Shown one piece after another: positions 1 to 7,862 of a DNA stretch of 25,445 nucleotides. The stretch's first letter is position 1, and each line of letters opens with the position of its first letter. The notes under the pieces were generated by a model. That model worked only from the letters and a program-made list of their open reading frames with translations, did not search any database and was not told where the DNA came from. The translations under genes and the position numbers were made by a program. The stretch comes from CAZUWH01 sp964624075 (GTDB lineage: Bacteria > Pseudomonadota > Alphaproteobacteria > Rhodospirillales > Rhodospirillaceae), in assembly GCA_964624075.1 (NCBI GenBank), contig CAZUWH010000029.1:1-25445 (forward strand). The letters are read 5' to 3'.

Positions 1-239
1 CGCCCCCCCCCCCCCATGCCCGTGCCCTCAAGCGTGCCCCCTAGAACCCGCGCAACCCCGGTGGAAGGCGATGGCCGTTGCCACCCCGCCCCGTACCGCA
101 GGGAATGCCCAGAGTCTGGTGATAGCCATATCATGAGGCCTCCCGCTTGGACCTTGTCAGCCCTCCCCCATGTGATGAAACGTGGGAGAGGTTCTGTCTT
201 CCCCACGTACATCTCGAGTCTTTGGGGCATTTCCAAGAA

Positions 240-283
240 TCCCTCTCTCCCTTGGATCGGGAAGGGTCGGGGTGGGGATAGTG
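240..283. repeat. G/C-rich dispersed repeat, diverged copy
   Basis: The core reads CTCCCTTGGATCGGGAAGGG followed by TCGGGGTGGGG. It resembles the copies near 3771-3823 and, inverted, 2339-2372. It is an imperfect palindrome in non-coding DNA. Confidence 0.6.
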
Positions 284-372
284 GGGACACACCAGGATGC
301 ACGGGGTTCCCTCTGCCGGGATATAAATCGTGGGACAAGATAATCCTCTCCCAGATTCGAACATCACCTCCT

Positions 373-409
373 CCCAAACCCTCCCCCGATCCAAGGGGGA
401 GGGTTTGGG
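373..409. repeat. Perfect 15-bp inverted repeat of the G/C-rich family
   Basis: CCCAAACCCTCCCCC (373-387) and GGGGGAGGGTTTGGG (395-409) are exact reverse complements around a 7-nt loop. This is the best palindrome of the dispersed family in the window. It lies 54 bp upstream of the xseA start. There is no following T tract, so it is not a classical terminator on the plus strand. Confidence 0.8.
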
Positions 410-463
410 GAAGTGCCCTTTATTCTTCCCCGGTACCCCCCTGTCGCGTACACTTCTGTGCCC

Positions 464-2008
464 ATGATGCCTGTTTCCAACCTGCGCGAATATTCCGTGA
501 CCGAACTGTCGCTCGCTCTCAAGCGCACGGTAGAGGAGGCTTTTGGTCTGGTACGGGTACGGGGAGAGATCTCGGGTTTCAAGCATCATTCTTCCGGTCA
601 TTGTTACCTACGTCTCAAGGATGAAACGGCGGTGCTAGAAGCTGTCATCTGGAAGAACGTGGCGATGCGCCTGGGTCTCACGCCCGAGGAAGGACTCGAT
701 GTGGTCGTGATCGGCCGCATCACCACCTATCCAGGCCGTTCCAACTATCAGATTCTGATCGAGTCCATGGCAGTGGCCGGGACGGGCGCCCTGTTGAAGC
801 TGCTCGAAGAACGCCGCCGTCGTCTGGCTGCGGAGGGTCTGTTCGACGAAAGTCGCAAAAAGAAAATGCCCTTTCTGCCCCAGGTAATTGGCGTCATCAC
901 GTCGCCGACCGGAGCCGTCCTTCGCGATATCCTGCATCGCCTGAATGACCGTTTCCCGCGACAGGTGCTGTTGTGGCCGGTGGCGGTGCAGGGCGAGGAC
1001 GCCGCTGCCCAGATTGCCGCCGCCATCGCCGGCTTCAACCGTCTGCCAGCAGACGGCGCGGTGCCACGCCCCGATGTCCTGATCGTGGCCCGGGGGGGGG
1101 GTAGTCTGGAAGACCTGTGGCTATTCAACGAGGAAATCGTGGTCCGGGCTGCCGCTATGAGCGTCATTCCGCTCATTTCCGCCGTTGGCCATGAGACCGA
1201 CACCACGTTGATCGACTTCGCCGCCGATCGCCGCGCCCCCACCCCTACCGCGGCTGCCGAAATGGCGGTGCCGGTGCGGCTTGATCTGCTGGCCCGGGTG
1301 GAACGATGCACGGGCCGGCTGACGGCAGCCATGGCACGGGGCCTGAGCGAGAACGCGATGCGGGTGGAGGGACTGGCCCGCGGTCTGCCCGACCCCTTGC
1401 GATTGATCGAGGACCACATGCTGCGTCTCGATGACCGCGCCGAACGCCTGATGCAGGCCATGCGGGTCTTTCTGGAGCGGTACGCGGCAGTCGTGGTGCA
1501 GCATGCTGCCCGTCTGTCCCACCCGCGCGAGCAGCTCGCCGCCCGGCTCCACGCTTTCGAGCGGGTCGAGGACGGCCTCTATCAGGCCATGGCAGCAGTC
1601 CTCGCCGAGCAGACCGCCCGCTTGGAACGGCTGATACCTCGCCTCCAGGCAGGACCGATCCTGCGTGCCGTCGAACGCGAAGGCCGCGCCATGGGCAGTC
1701 TGGCGGAGCGCCTTACAGGGGCAATCGATCGGCTGGCGGATGGGCGGGCTGGTGACCTCAATCGTCTGGGCCGTCTTCTGGAGAGCTGTTCCCACACCTC
1801 CGTTCTGCGGCGGGGGTTTGCCTTGGTGCGGGATGAGACGGGGCACGTGGTAGAACATGCCACTGCCGCCTCGCCGGCAACCTCTTGGACGCTTACGTTT
1901 CATGATGGCACGGTACCGGTGCGGGTGGAACCTGCTGGCGGCGAGACGTCCCCTTCTGCCACGAAACGCCTGCGGACACGTGATCCAGGCCAAGGATGCT
2001 TATCCTGA
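464..2008 (+). CDS. xseA: Exodeoxyribonuclease VII large subunit
   Basis: Catalytic large subunit of exonuclease VII, which degrades single-stranded DNA to oligonucleotides in repair together with XseB. About 514 residues from ATG 464, the normal size for the family. The N-terminal OB-fold (about residues 5-110) opens with VSNLREYSVTELS, the usual start of XseA; the upstream extension to 413 is unlike the family, so 464 (or the adjacent ATG 467) is chosen. The catalytic core shows GVITSPTGAVLRDILHR, VARGGGSLEDLW and SAVGHETDTTLIDFAAD. A coiled-coil region (about 290-450) follows, then a C-terminal LRRGFALVRD motif. xseB is not in the window, so the gene stands alone. A run of ten G (1092-1101) encodes the conserved triple glycine and is a potential slippage site, but the frame is intact. 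Confidence 0.96.
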   Translation: MMPVSNLREYSVTELSLALKRTVEEAFGLVRVRGEISGFKHHSSGHCYLRLKDETAVLEAVIWKNVAMRLGLTPEEGLDVVVIGRITTYPGRSNYQILIESMAVAGTGALLKLLEERRRRLAAEGLFDESRKKKMPFLPQVIGVITSPTGAVLRDILHRLNDRFPRQVLLWPVAVQGEDAAAQIAAAIAGFNRLPADGAVPRPDVLIVARGGGSLEDLWLFNEEIVVRAAAMSVIPLISAVGHETDTTLIDFAADRRAPTPTAAAEMAVPVRLDLLARVERCTGRLTAAMARGLSENAMRVEGLARGLPDPLRLIEDHMLRLDDRAERLMQAMRVFLERYAAVVVQHAARLSHPREQLAARLHAFERVEDGLYQAMAAVLAEQTARLERLIPRLQAGPILRAVEREGRAMGSLAERLTGAIDRLADGRAGDLNRLGRLLESCSHTSVLRRGFALVRDETGHVVEHATAASPATSWTLTFHDGTVPVRVEPAGGETSPSATKRLRTRDPGQGCLS

Positions 2009-2080
2009 ACGCCCCACCTGCCCTTGATCAACAGTTCCCATTATGCCACAAGCGATTGCAAATGGACACCTCTGATGACA

Positions 2081-2262
2081 GCAATTCTCGGTATGGAATT
2101 CATTCCAAATCGCCTTGGCAGGTCCTACCCCTAAACTCCTCTCTTCCGAGGAGGGCAGGCCCCCATGCAGGAGGAGGGCGTGTTCCCTCCAGGGGGTCTT
2201 TTCGGGGATAGGGTCCGTCGGGAGGGGGTGAGGAGGGGGACGTGAGGCCTCCGTCTGGAACG
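2081..2262. repeat. Long dispersed repeat, copy A (about 180 bp)
   Basis: The segment starting GCAATTCTCGGTATGGAA and ending CTGGAACG is clearly similar over its length to 24297-24493, in the same orientation. Shared blocks include CTTGGCAG, GGAGGGCGTGTTCCCTCC (GGTGGGCGTGTTCCCTCC in the other copy) and TCTGGAACG. It contains no open gene and lies just downstream of xseA. It could be a non-autonomous mobile element remnant or a long intergenic repeat; no transposase is present. Confidence 0.7.
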
Positions 2263-2338
2263 TGTCAGCTCGCGGGCCAATGGGTGTGACCGCCACGAGG
2301 AGCTCTCCTGCCGTTGCACCAGACGTCCCGATTACCCC

Positions 2339-2372
2339 CACCCCAACCCTCCCCCCCATCAAGGGGAAGGGA
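2339..2372. repeat. G/C-rich dispersed repeat copy
   Basis: CCCAACCCTCCCCCCCATCA followed by AGGGGAAGGG forms an imperfect palindrome of the same family as 373-409, in the opposite orientation to the copies at 240 and 3771. Confidence 0.6.
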
Positions 2373-2553
2373 GTCTGCCCTTCAGAATGGGAGTGGTCGG
2401 AAGACCTATTGCGCTCCCAGTGACTTTAGGTTCTTGCAAAGACGGGGAGTGTGGTGGCCCGAAGGACATCGGGGATGTCGTTCTTCTTCTTATGAATCTT
2501 GCCCCATGATTGACATGCGATTGCCTTGCGATAGGTGGGGAAAATGTTGACCC

Positions 2554-2905
2554 TTAATGCTGTTGTGGCGCGGGCTGGATCATGACCTGGGGCGGACAGC
2601 GGTCCGTCACAGTTGACAGACGTGCAACGGTCGTCTTCGGCACGTCATCGGGGTTGGCCGTGCAGTTCTGCGGCCACAGGTCGTGCACCACAAAACCGAA
2701 CGATCTGCCCGTCCCGCATTGCGTGTTAGAGACAGGGAGTTCCTAGATCGCGCAGTATTCCGGGGACCACGACAGAGACAGAATGTAGTAATCGAACGTT
2801 TCGTTCCTGGCCGCTGCGGCGACAGCGGCGGCGGCCAATCCATTTGCCACTGGTCAGTACCAGTGTCAATAATTGTCCGGTCCCGATAGCAAGACGGCGT
2901 AAACG
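2554..2905 (-). pseudogene. RNase T2 family ribonuclease, decayed
   Basis: On the minus strand the frame reads FDYYILSLSWSPEYCA, then an internal TAG, then QCGTGRSFGFVVHDLWPQNC. These are hallmarks of the RNase T2/RNase I family, a periplasmic or secreted endoribonuclease: the YxLxLxWSPxYC strand and the first catalytic box HxLWPQ, here HDLWPQ. Upstream, a basic and hydrophobic stretch (RLRRLAIGTGQLLTLVLTSG) looks like a signal peptide but lies in another frame, so there is at least one frameshift near 2840-2850. The frame ends at TAA (2554-2556), far short of the usual 200-plus residues, and the second catalytic box (WxKHGTC-like) is not recognisable. Nonsense codon, frameshift and truncation together indicate a pseudogene. 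The outer limits are approximate. Confidence 0.75.
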
Positions 2906-2930
2906 GCAAGACAGCGCAGCTCGTGCCGGC

Positions 2931-3509
2931 CTATGGAAAGGCCATGGCGCACGCATGAGGGCCAGAAATGGCACCCATGGCTTGGCACCACACGTTCCGG
3001 CCTTTGCAGGGCATCAAGCGAACCAGCTTCCGTTCCCTGCTCCGTCCTTGCCTGTGAGCAGATTGGCTGAAGGCCTCGCCGCGAGAAGATCGGGCGGAGG
3101 GTGTACGGCCTGGAGTGCCTGCTGTTCCGTTTGTCCTGCGGTCTTGGAGAGAAGCGTGCGGGCCGAACCATGGTACGGTGCCGGGCGCCGGGATTTGCTC
3201 CGGGAGCGCAGCTGTTTCCACGTCGGGGACCGGTGTTTCCGTGTCGCTTGGTGCGGCCGGGGGATCATTCTGGGCCAGTCCTAGTTTGTCAGGAGCATTG
3301 TCTGTGAACAGGGCGAGGAGGTGTTCGTCCATGTTCTGGCCGGTGTTGTCCTCAATGGTGGTCTCGATGAAGGCGGCGACCAACCCGATCGGTCCGCCGA
3401 ACAGGGTATGGCCGGCTATGCAGGCCGCATAGCCCATTTCATCATTGATCAACGCACGGTAGAGAGTCGAGATGATCGGAATGTGCTGGAGTGGATTGAT
3501 GACATCCAA
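2931..3509 (-). CDS. Conserved hypothetical protein (GGPIG-type), possibly broken at both ends
   Basis: Function unknown. The first 70 residues look like a real conserved domain: INPLQHIPIISTLYRALIND, then AGHTLFGGPIGLVAAFIET and a DEHLLALF end. I recall this pattern from uncharacterised alphaproteobacterial proteins, from memory only. The frame extends upstream without a stop to about 3596 and includes a plausible continuation (ETIFWDLLDVINPLQHIP), but no ATG lies in it; TTG 3509 is the only formal start considered, so the true N-terminus may be lost or frameshifted at the C-rich stretch near 3570-3585. After about residue 95 the sequence becomes Pro/Arg-rich and unconvincing, so a frameshift near the C-terminus is also likely. 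No membrane segment or catalytic motif is evident. Confidence 0.45.
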   Translation of the reverse strand: MDVINPLQHIPIISTLYRALINDEMGYAACIAGHTLFGGPIGLVAAFIETTIEDNTGQNMDEHLLALFTDNAPDKLGLAQNDPPAAPSDTETPVPDVETAALPEQIPAPGTVPWFGPHASLQDRRTNGTAGTPGRTPSARSSRGEAFSQSAHRQGRSRERKLVRLMPCKGRNVWCQAMGAISGPHACAMAFP

Positions 3510-3599
3510 TAAATCCCAGAAGATGGTCTCTGCTTCCGCGAACGGTTTGGCGTGACCGCCGCCGGAGGGGGGAAGGGTGGGGCCTGGAATCGATGATTA

Positions 3600-3990
3600 G
3601 CCGATTGCAGAGACCGTCATAGTTGCTCATCAAGCTTCTGGTGCTCCTAGACATGTTTTTTCGAGCAAGCTTTGTGCTATCGGCAAGAACGACTGGATTC
3701 ATGAAATAAACAACAGGGCGAACACAGCCGCTCCACAACGCTCTCCAGATGGATCCTGTCTCGGAAGAGACTCCCTCCCCCTGGAGGAAAGACCTTCTCC
3801 GCTTGATGGGGAAGGGTTGGGGCGGGGATGAAGAGAACCTCTGGGCGGGGACCAGTGCTGAGCTCGTGGTGGTTGCGTTCCTCGGTCGGCGACAGACAGC
3901 GTCCAGGCAGGAACATCAGGGGGGTGTTGGAAGTGTCCATTTGTTCCAACGGTATCGAGGCGGTTTTTCCCCGGCGGCAGATTCTGCCGC
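3600..3990. other. Intergenic region with repeats
   Basis: Nothing here looks like a gene. It contains a G/C-rich repeat copy (about 3768-3830), a GGAAGTGTCCA motif near 3930 that recurs at about 19405, and a small hairpin CGGCGGCAGATTCTGCCGCC at 3973-3992. Confidence 0.5.
3768..3830. repeat. G/C-rich dispersed repeat copy
   Basis: CTCCCCCTGGAGG is followed by CTTGATGGGGAAGGGTTGGG and GCGGGG. The right half closely matches the copy at 240-283 (GATCGGGAAGGGTCGGGGTGGGGAT). Confidence 0.6.
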
Positions 3991-5580
3991 CTACCGGGAA
4001 AGGTAGATGAATCGGTCACTGAAAACAAAGGGGTTGGAAGCAGGTTTGCCAAAGTGATAACCCTAGCCGAAATCCACGCCGCACTCGATTGCCTTGTCGG
4101 CGATGGTCTGGTCCTCGACTATTTCTGCTATCGTGGTGATCCGCATATCTCGACACAGGTGGGCCATCGCCGTGAGGATTTCGCTCCCTTTCAGGGGAAA
4201 AATGGCACACCTGACAGCCAATTCGTCGAACATGTGCAGATAATCGATCCCGGCGGCCCCAGCGCCGAAGTCGTCGATGCAGACCACGAATCCCTTGTTG
4301 CGGAACATCTGGAGGGATTTGTTGACATCGGTTAGACGTTCGATTCTAGATGACTCGGTGATCTCCAGCATCAGGATATCCTTTATGTGCATATAGGTCG
4401 AAAGAGGATGATATAATTTACATGTAAAGTTGTAGTTGGCGATGGATGTTCCGAAAATGTTGACGGCAATAGGTGGCAGATGGCGGCGCTTGCGGGCGTC
4501 GAGCCAGGTCAGGCCATCGATGGTCAGGATCACCTTCATCACGATGGCTATGTCAAGGTCGCGGGTCAAATCCACCTCCTCAGCCAGACTGATGAGCTGA
4601 TACGGAGAGGCACCGGCGAAGGTGTCCCGGAGACGGGTCAGGGCCCCTCGAAATGATGCACCGACTCATCCTTCAGGTCACAAATCGGCACGAACACGAT
4701 ATCGAAGGCCTGGTTTTTGCTGATCTGCCGGATATAGGCGATATGATCGAACGCCTGGGCCATCAGGTTCGGCAGTGCTTCCGACAGGTTCCTGGCCTTG
4801 ACGAAACCGCCGGTGTTGACGAACTGCTGGATGGTATGGGCCAGGGCCTTGGCCACCTGTCCAGGGGCGATATCTGCGGCCTCCGCGTCCATGGTGACGA
4901 TGAATGGCGTGATTTTCACGCGCTGGTTATTGGCCGTTTCAACCACCTCTTCGAGGTTCATGGTTACGGCGTCGCAGTCGATGTCCACGGTGTGCAGGAA
5001 GCCGAAGGTCTCGGTATCCATCCGTCCGGCCATCTCGCCGCCAATGGTGGCCGTCTTCAGGGACCGGTTGATACCGTCAAGCACTTTATGCCGTGCGGTG
5101 CTGTTCATCTTGCTGGTCAGATCCTCAAGATCGGTGAGCCTCCCCAGTGTCATTTTCGGCTGCTCGCTGACACGCGTAAAAGCCGTTGCCACAGTGTGGC
5201 AGCGGCTGCGGTGAAGGAGGGCCGATCGGGCGGGGAGAAATTTTCAAATCCAGATAGAGATGATCGCTGTAGTCTGGCACCCGGTAGCCAGACATGGCGG
5301 TACGAATTTCCTTGCCCTGATGGCTGACAACATGAACGAGAATATCATCAATTTTGCCATTGACACGTGCCTTCTTCAGAAGATGGGAAACTAGGGAACG
5401 ATCCTCAGGTGCCATCAGGTCCAGAAGTAGCCGGCCGATCATTTCCTGCGGCGTAACGCCGAAACAGGCACGCGTTGCGCCGGCCATGAACACGATTCGA
5501 TTGGTCGGATCGATCTCGATCAGAATATCGGCATGACAGAACGCCAACGCGACATACCGTACCTGTTCAGCGGCTTCCAT
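3991..5580 (-). pseudogene. PAS-EAL domain protein (c-di-GMP phosphodiesterase-like), decayed
   Basis: The start is clear: ATG 5580 is preceded by AGGAGG at about 8 nt. Frame 1 (5580 to about 5200) encodes a PAS domain (DILIEIDPTNRIVFMAGATR, then PQEMIGRLLLDLM). A frameshift follows; frame 2 (about 5190-4640) continues with an ill-defined middle region and enters an EAL domain at DIVFVPICDLKDESVHHFEG, whose FEG is the position of the EAL-motif glutamate. Another frameshift near 4645 leads to frame 3 with AVNIFGTSI, LMLEITESS and CIDDFGAG. An in-frame TAG (4063-4065) interrupts GVDFG/GYHFGKP, where the family normally has Gln; the following in-frame stop is 3991-3993. The usual DxxKID region is also poorly preserved (FDELAVRCAIFPLKG). 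Two frameshifts and a nonsense codon mean no full-length product. The ancestral role was probably c-di-GMP turnover sensed through PAS. Confidence 0.8.
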
Positions 5581-6090
5581 GGCTCTCTCCTCCTGTCAGA
5601 CACGATGCCTTGGCCATGGCTAGCTCTGCCGTGCTGGCATGATATGAAGCGTGTATCATCAAAAGAAATTGCCTCTGATGGGATACGCTCTGGCCATGAC
5701 AGAAGCTGCTCAAGTTTATCACTTATTGAGTGCATGTTAAAATTTATGAAACTTCTAAGGCTGTCTTACCATGTAGTGTGCCAGTCATATCTAGCAATAG
5801 TTCCTTATATTTAGCATTGGTTGTCATATGTAGTGGTGTGGTCTTATACTCTTAATAGAGGTAATATCGAGGGCACCCTCCCAAAATATCGCGTTGATTC
5901 ATATCAAGAAACCTTTCTACAACACCTATGAGGTGTATAAATGTTCTTATAAATCTCTTAAAACAAGCACATAGTGCGCTTGAATTAGACTTATTGACCT
6001 ATGAATTGCTAAACATTCTATTTGTTGCAGGATGCAGGCCGACAGACCCGCCCTTAGAATATACCTTATAATCCATTCCGGAAATCACTC
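5581..6090. other. AT-rich intergenic island
   Basis: About 5640-6020 is visibly more AT-rich than the rest of the window, with runs such as TTAAAATTTATGAAA and TATAAATG. No convincing gene is present. It separates two divergent decayed genes (PAS-EAL and maeB) and includes an FNR-type box at 5894-5907. It may be an old regulatory region or acquired DNA. Confidence 0.6.
5894..5907. promoter_or_regulatory. FNR/FixK-type binding site
   Basis: TTGATTCATATCAA is a perfect TTGAT-N4-ATCAA palindrome, the consensus of the FNR/FixK/AadR branch of CRP-family regulators. TATAAA at 5936-5941 could be a -10 element for the plus strand; the box centre would then lie about 47 bp upstream of transcription start, close to an activating position. 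The likely target is the maeB remnant 180 bp downstream, with the divergent PAS-EAL remnant as the alternative. The motif match is direct; function is inferred. Confidence 0.6.
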
Positions 6091-7826
6091 ATGCATTTTA
6101 TCAGCAGACCCTTGGCGCCCGATCTTGAGGTGGAATCCCTTCATCTGCATGCTGCCGGTCGTCCCGGCAAGATCGAGGTTATTCCTTCCAAACCGCTGCA
6201 TACCCAGCGCGAACTTGACGCTCGCCTACTCACCGGGCGTGGCCGGGCCCTGCCGAGCTATCCACCAGAACCCGGCGCTTGCCTACGACTACACTTCGAA
6301 AGGCAATCTGGTGGCAGTAATTTCCAGTAGCACCGCCGTTCTGGGATTGAGCGATCTCAGTGCCCTCACCGGCAAGCCGATCATGGAAGGCAAGGCGGTC
6401 CTGTTCAAGCGCTTTGCCGATGTCGATGCCATCGACTTGGAAATCGAAACCCGCCTGCGCGCGTTGATGGACAACCCCGTTTCCCACGATGATCAGCATG
6501 ACACAGCCATCATTGCCACGGCGGGACTCCTCACCCTCAATGCCTGTCATCTGACCGGGCGGCGGCTGGAAGAGGTGCGGGTGGTGGTAAACGTAAACGG
6601 TGCCGGCGCAGCGGCTATCGTCTGCACCGCCCTGATCAAGGCCATGGGCGTCGCGCAGGTCATCCTCTGCGATACCAGAGGCGTCATCTGGCAGGGACGA
6701 GCCGAGGGTATGAATTCCTAGAAGGCAGCCCACGCCGCGCCAACCACGGCCCGCACGCTGGCCGATGCCCTGAAGGGAGCCGCTGCCTTCTTTGGTCTGT
6801 CCGGCGAAAAAAGCGGTCAACCATGCCATGGTGGCCACCATGGTGGCAAGGCCGATCACCTTTGCCATGGCTAACCCCGACCCCGGACTACCCCAACCAG
6901 ATCAACAACGTGCTGGGATTTCCCTACATCTTCTGGGGAGCCCTAGACGTGCGGGCCCGCACCATCAACGAAGCCATGAAGATCGCCGCTGCCCGCGCCG
7001 TGGCCGATCTCACCCGCGAAGACATGCCTGACGAGGTGGCTGCAGCCTATCCGGGGCGCCATCTTCAGTATGGTCCCGAGTACATCATTCCGGTGCCATT
7101 TGATCCGCGTCTGGTGGTAGTAGTCTCCTCCGCGGTGGCAGAAGCCGCCATGACGTCAGGCGTTGTGCGTCACCAGCTTCCCGACCTCCTGGCCTACCAG
7201 CGTGCCTTGCGTGCTCGCCTCGATCCCACGACCGCGAGCCTCCAGGTCATCATACCGAAGTCTCTGCCCATCCGCAGCGCGTGGTGTTCGCCAAAGGCGA
7301 GGAGGAAAAGACCATCCGTGCAGCCGTCTGGTTTCCGCAATGCCGGCCTTGGGCGTCCGATTCTGGCCGGACGTGAGGATATCATCCGTTCCGTTGCCAC
7401 AGCCTATGGCTTCACCGATCTCGACGGGATCGTCATCGATAACGCCCGCGTAAACCCCAATACCAGGGCCTACATCGATCGTCTGTACCAGCGTTTGCAG
7501 CGCAAGGGCGTTCTTTATCGCGATTGCCAGAGACGCGTGAACATGAGCCGCAACATTTTCGCTGCCGCCATGGTCGTGCACGGGGGGATGCCGAGGTCGT
7601 CATGCTGAGCGGGCCGGCCAACGTGCTGGTGATGCCAGGCCTGCGCGCCCCGTTCAGCCTCCATCGCCTCGAAACTCCTGGTCAAGCTGGGGGGGGGCCC
7701 CCACCACCATCGGGCCAGCTCTTGCTGGGACTAACCCATGCCGTACAGATCGTGCCCATGGAGGCCACGGTGGCAGACATTGTCAACACGGCCGTCATGG
7801 GATGCTATCATACCAAGCGGCTGTGA
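6091..7826 (+). pseudogene. maeB: NADP-malic enzyme with phosphotransacetylase-like C-domain, decayed
   Basis: Remnant of the MaeB-type malic enzyme (malate to pyruvate plus CO2, with NADP). The segments follow family order but change frame repeatedly: GRPGKIEVIPSKPLHTQREL (frame 1), LAYSPGVAGPC and GKAVLFKRFADVDAIDLEIE (frame 2), an in-frame TAG at 6719-6721 after AEGMNS, MVATMVARPITFAMANPDP (frame 3), DYPNQINNVLGFPYIF to YGPEYIIPVPFDPRL (frame 1), then the C-terminal domain in mixed frames (RVVFAKGEEEK; GRPILAGREDI; LSGPANVLVMPG; QIVPMEATVADIVN). At least three internal deletions are evident. About 35 residues are missing between DLEI and TRLRALMD, which removes the LEPTFGGINLEDI region; the TGRS stretch before DYPNQ is gone; and most of the phosphotransacetylase-like domain is missing. 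About 1.7 kb remains of an expected 2.3 kb. Clearly non-functional. Confidence 0.92.
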
Positions 7827-7862
7827 AAGCCGAGGTGAGAAATCAGGCTGGTGAGGAAAGGC

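Larger units (their letters stand above)
1..463. other. Intergenic region before xseA, repeat-rich
   Basis: I see no convincing gene here. The window opens with a run of 13 C (3-15). Open frames on both strands have no recognisable domain and are probably products of high GC. The region holds two copies of the G/C-rich dispersed repeat (about 240-283 and 373-409). No clear promoter for xseA is visible. Confidence 0.6.

Noticed and set aside
1121..1993. 290-codon open frame antisense to xseA.
   Set aside because: Shadow of the real XseA frame; composition typical of antisense in GC-rich genes.
4653..5327. 224-codon plus-strand frame across the PAS-EAL locus.
   Set aside because: The minus-strand reading shows PAS and EAL motifs in order; the plus-strand translation shows none.
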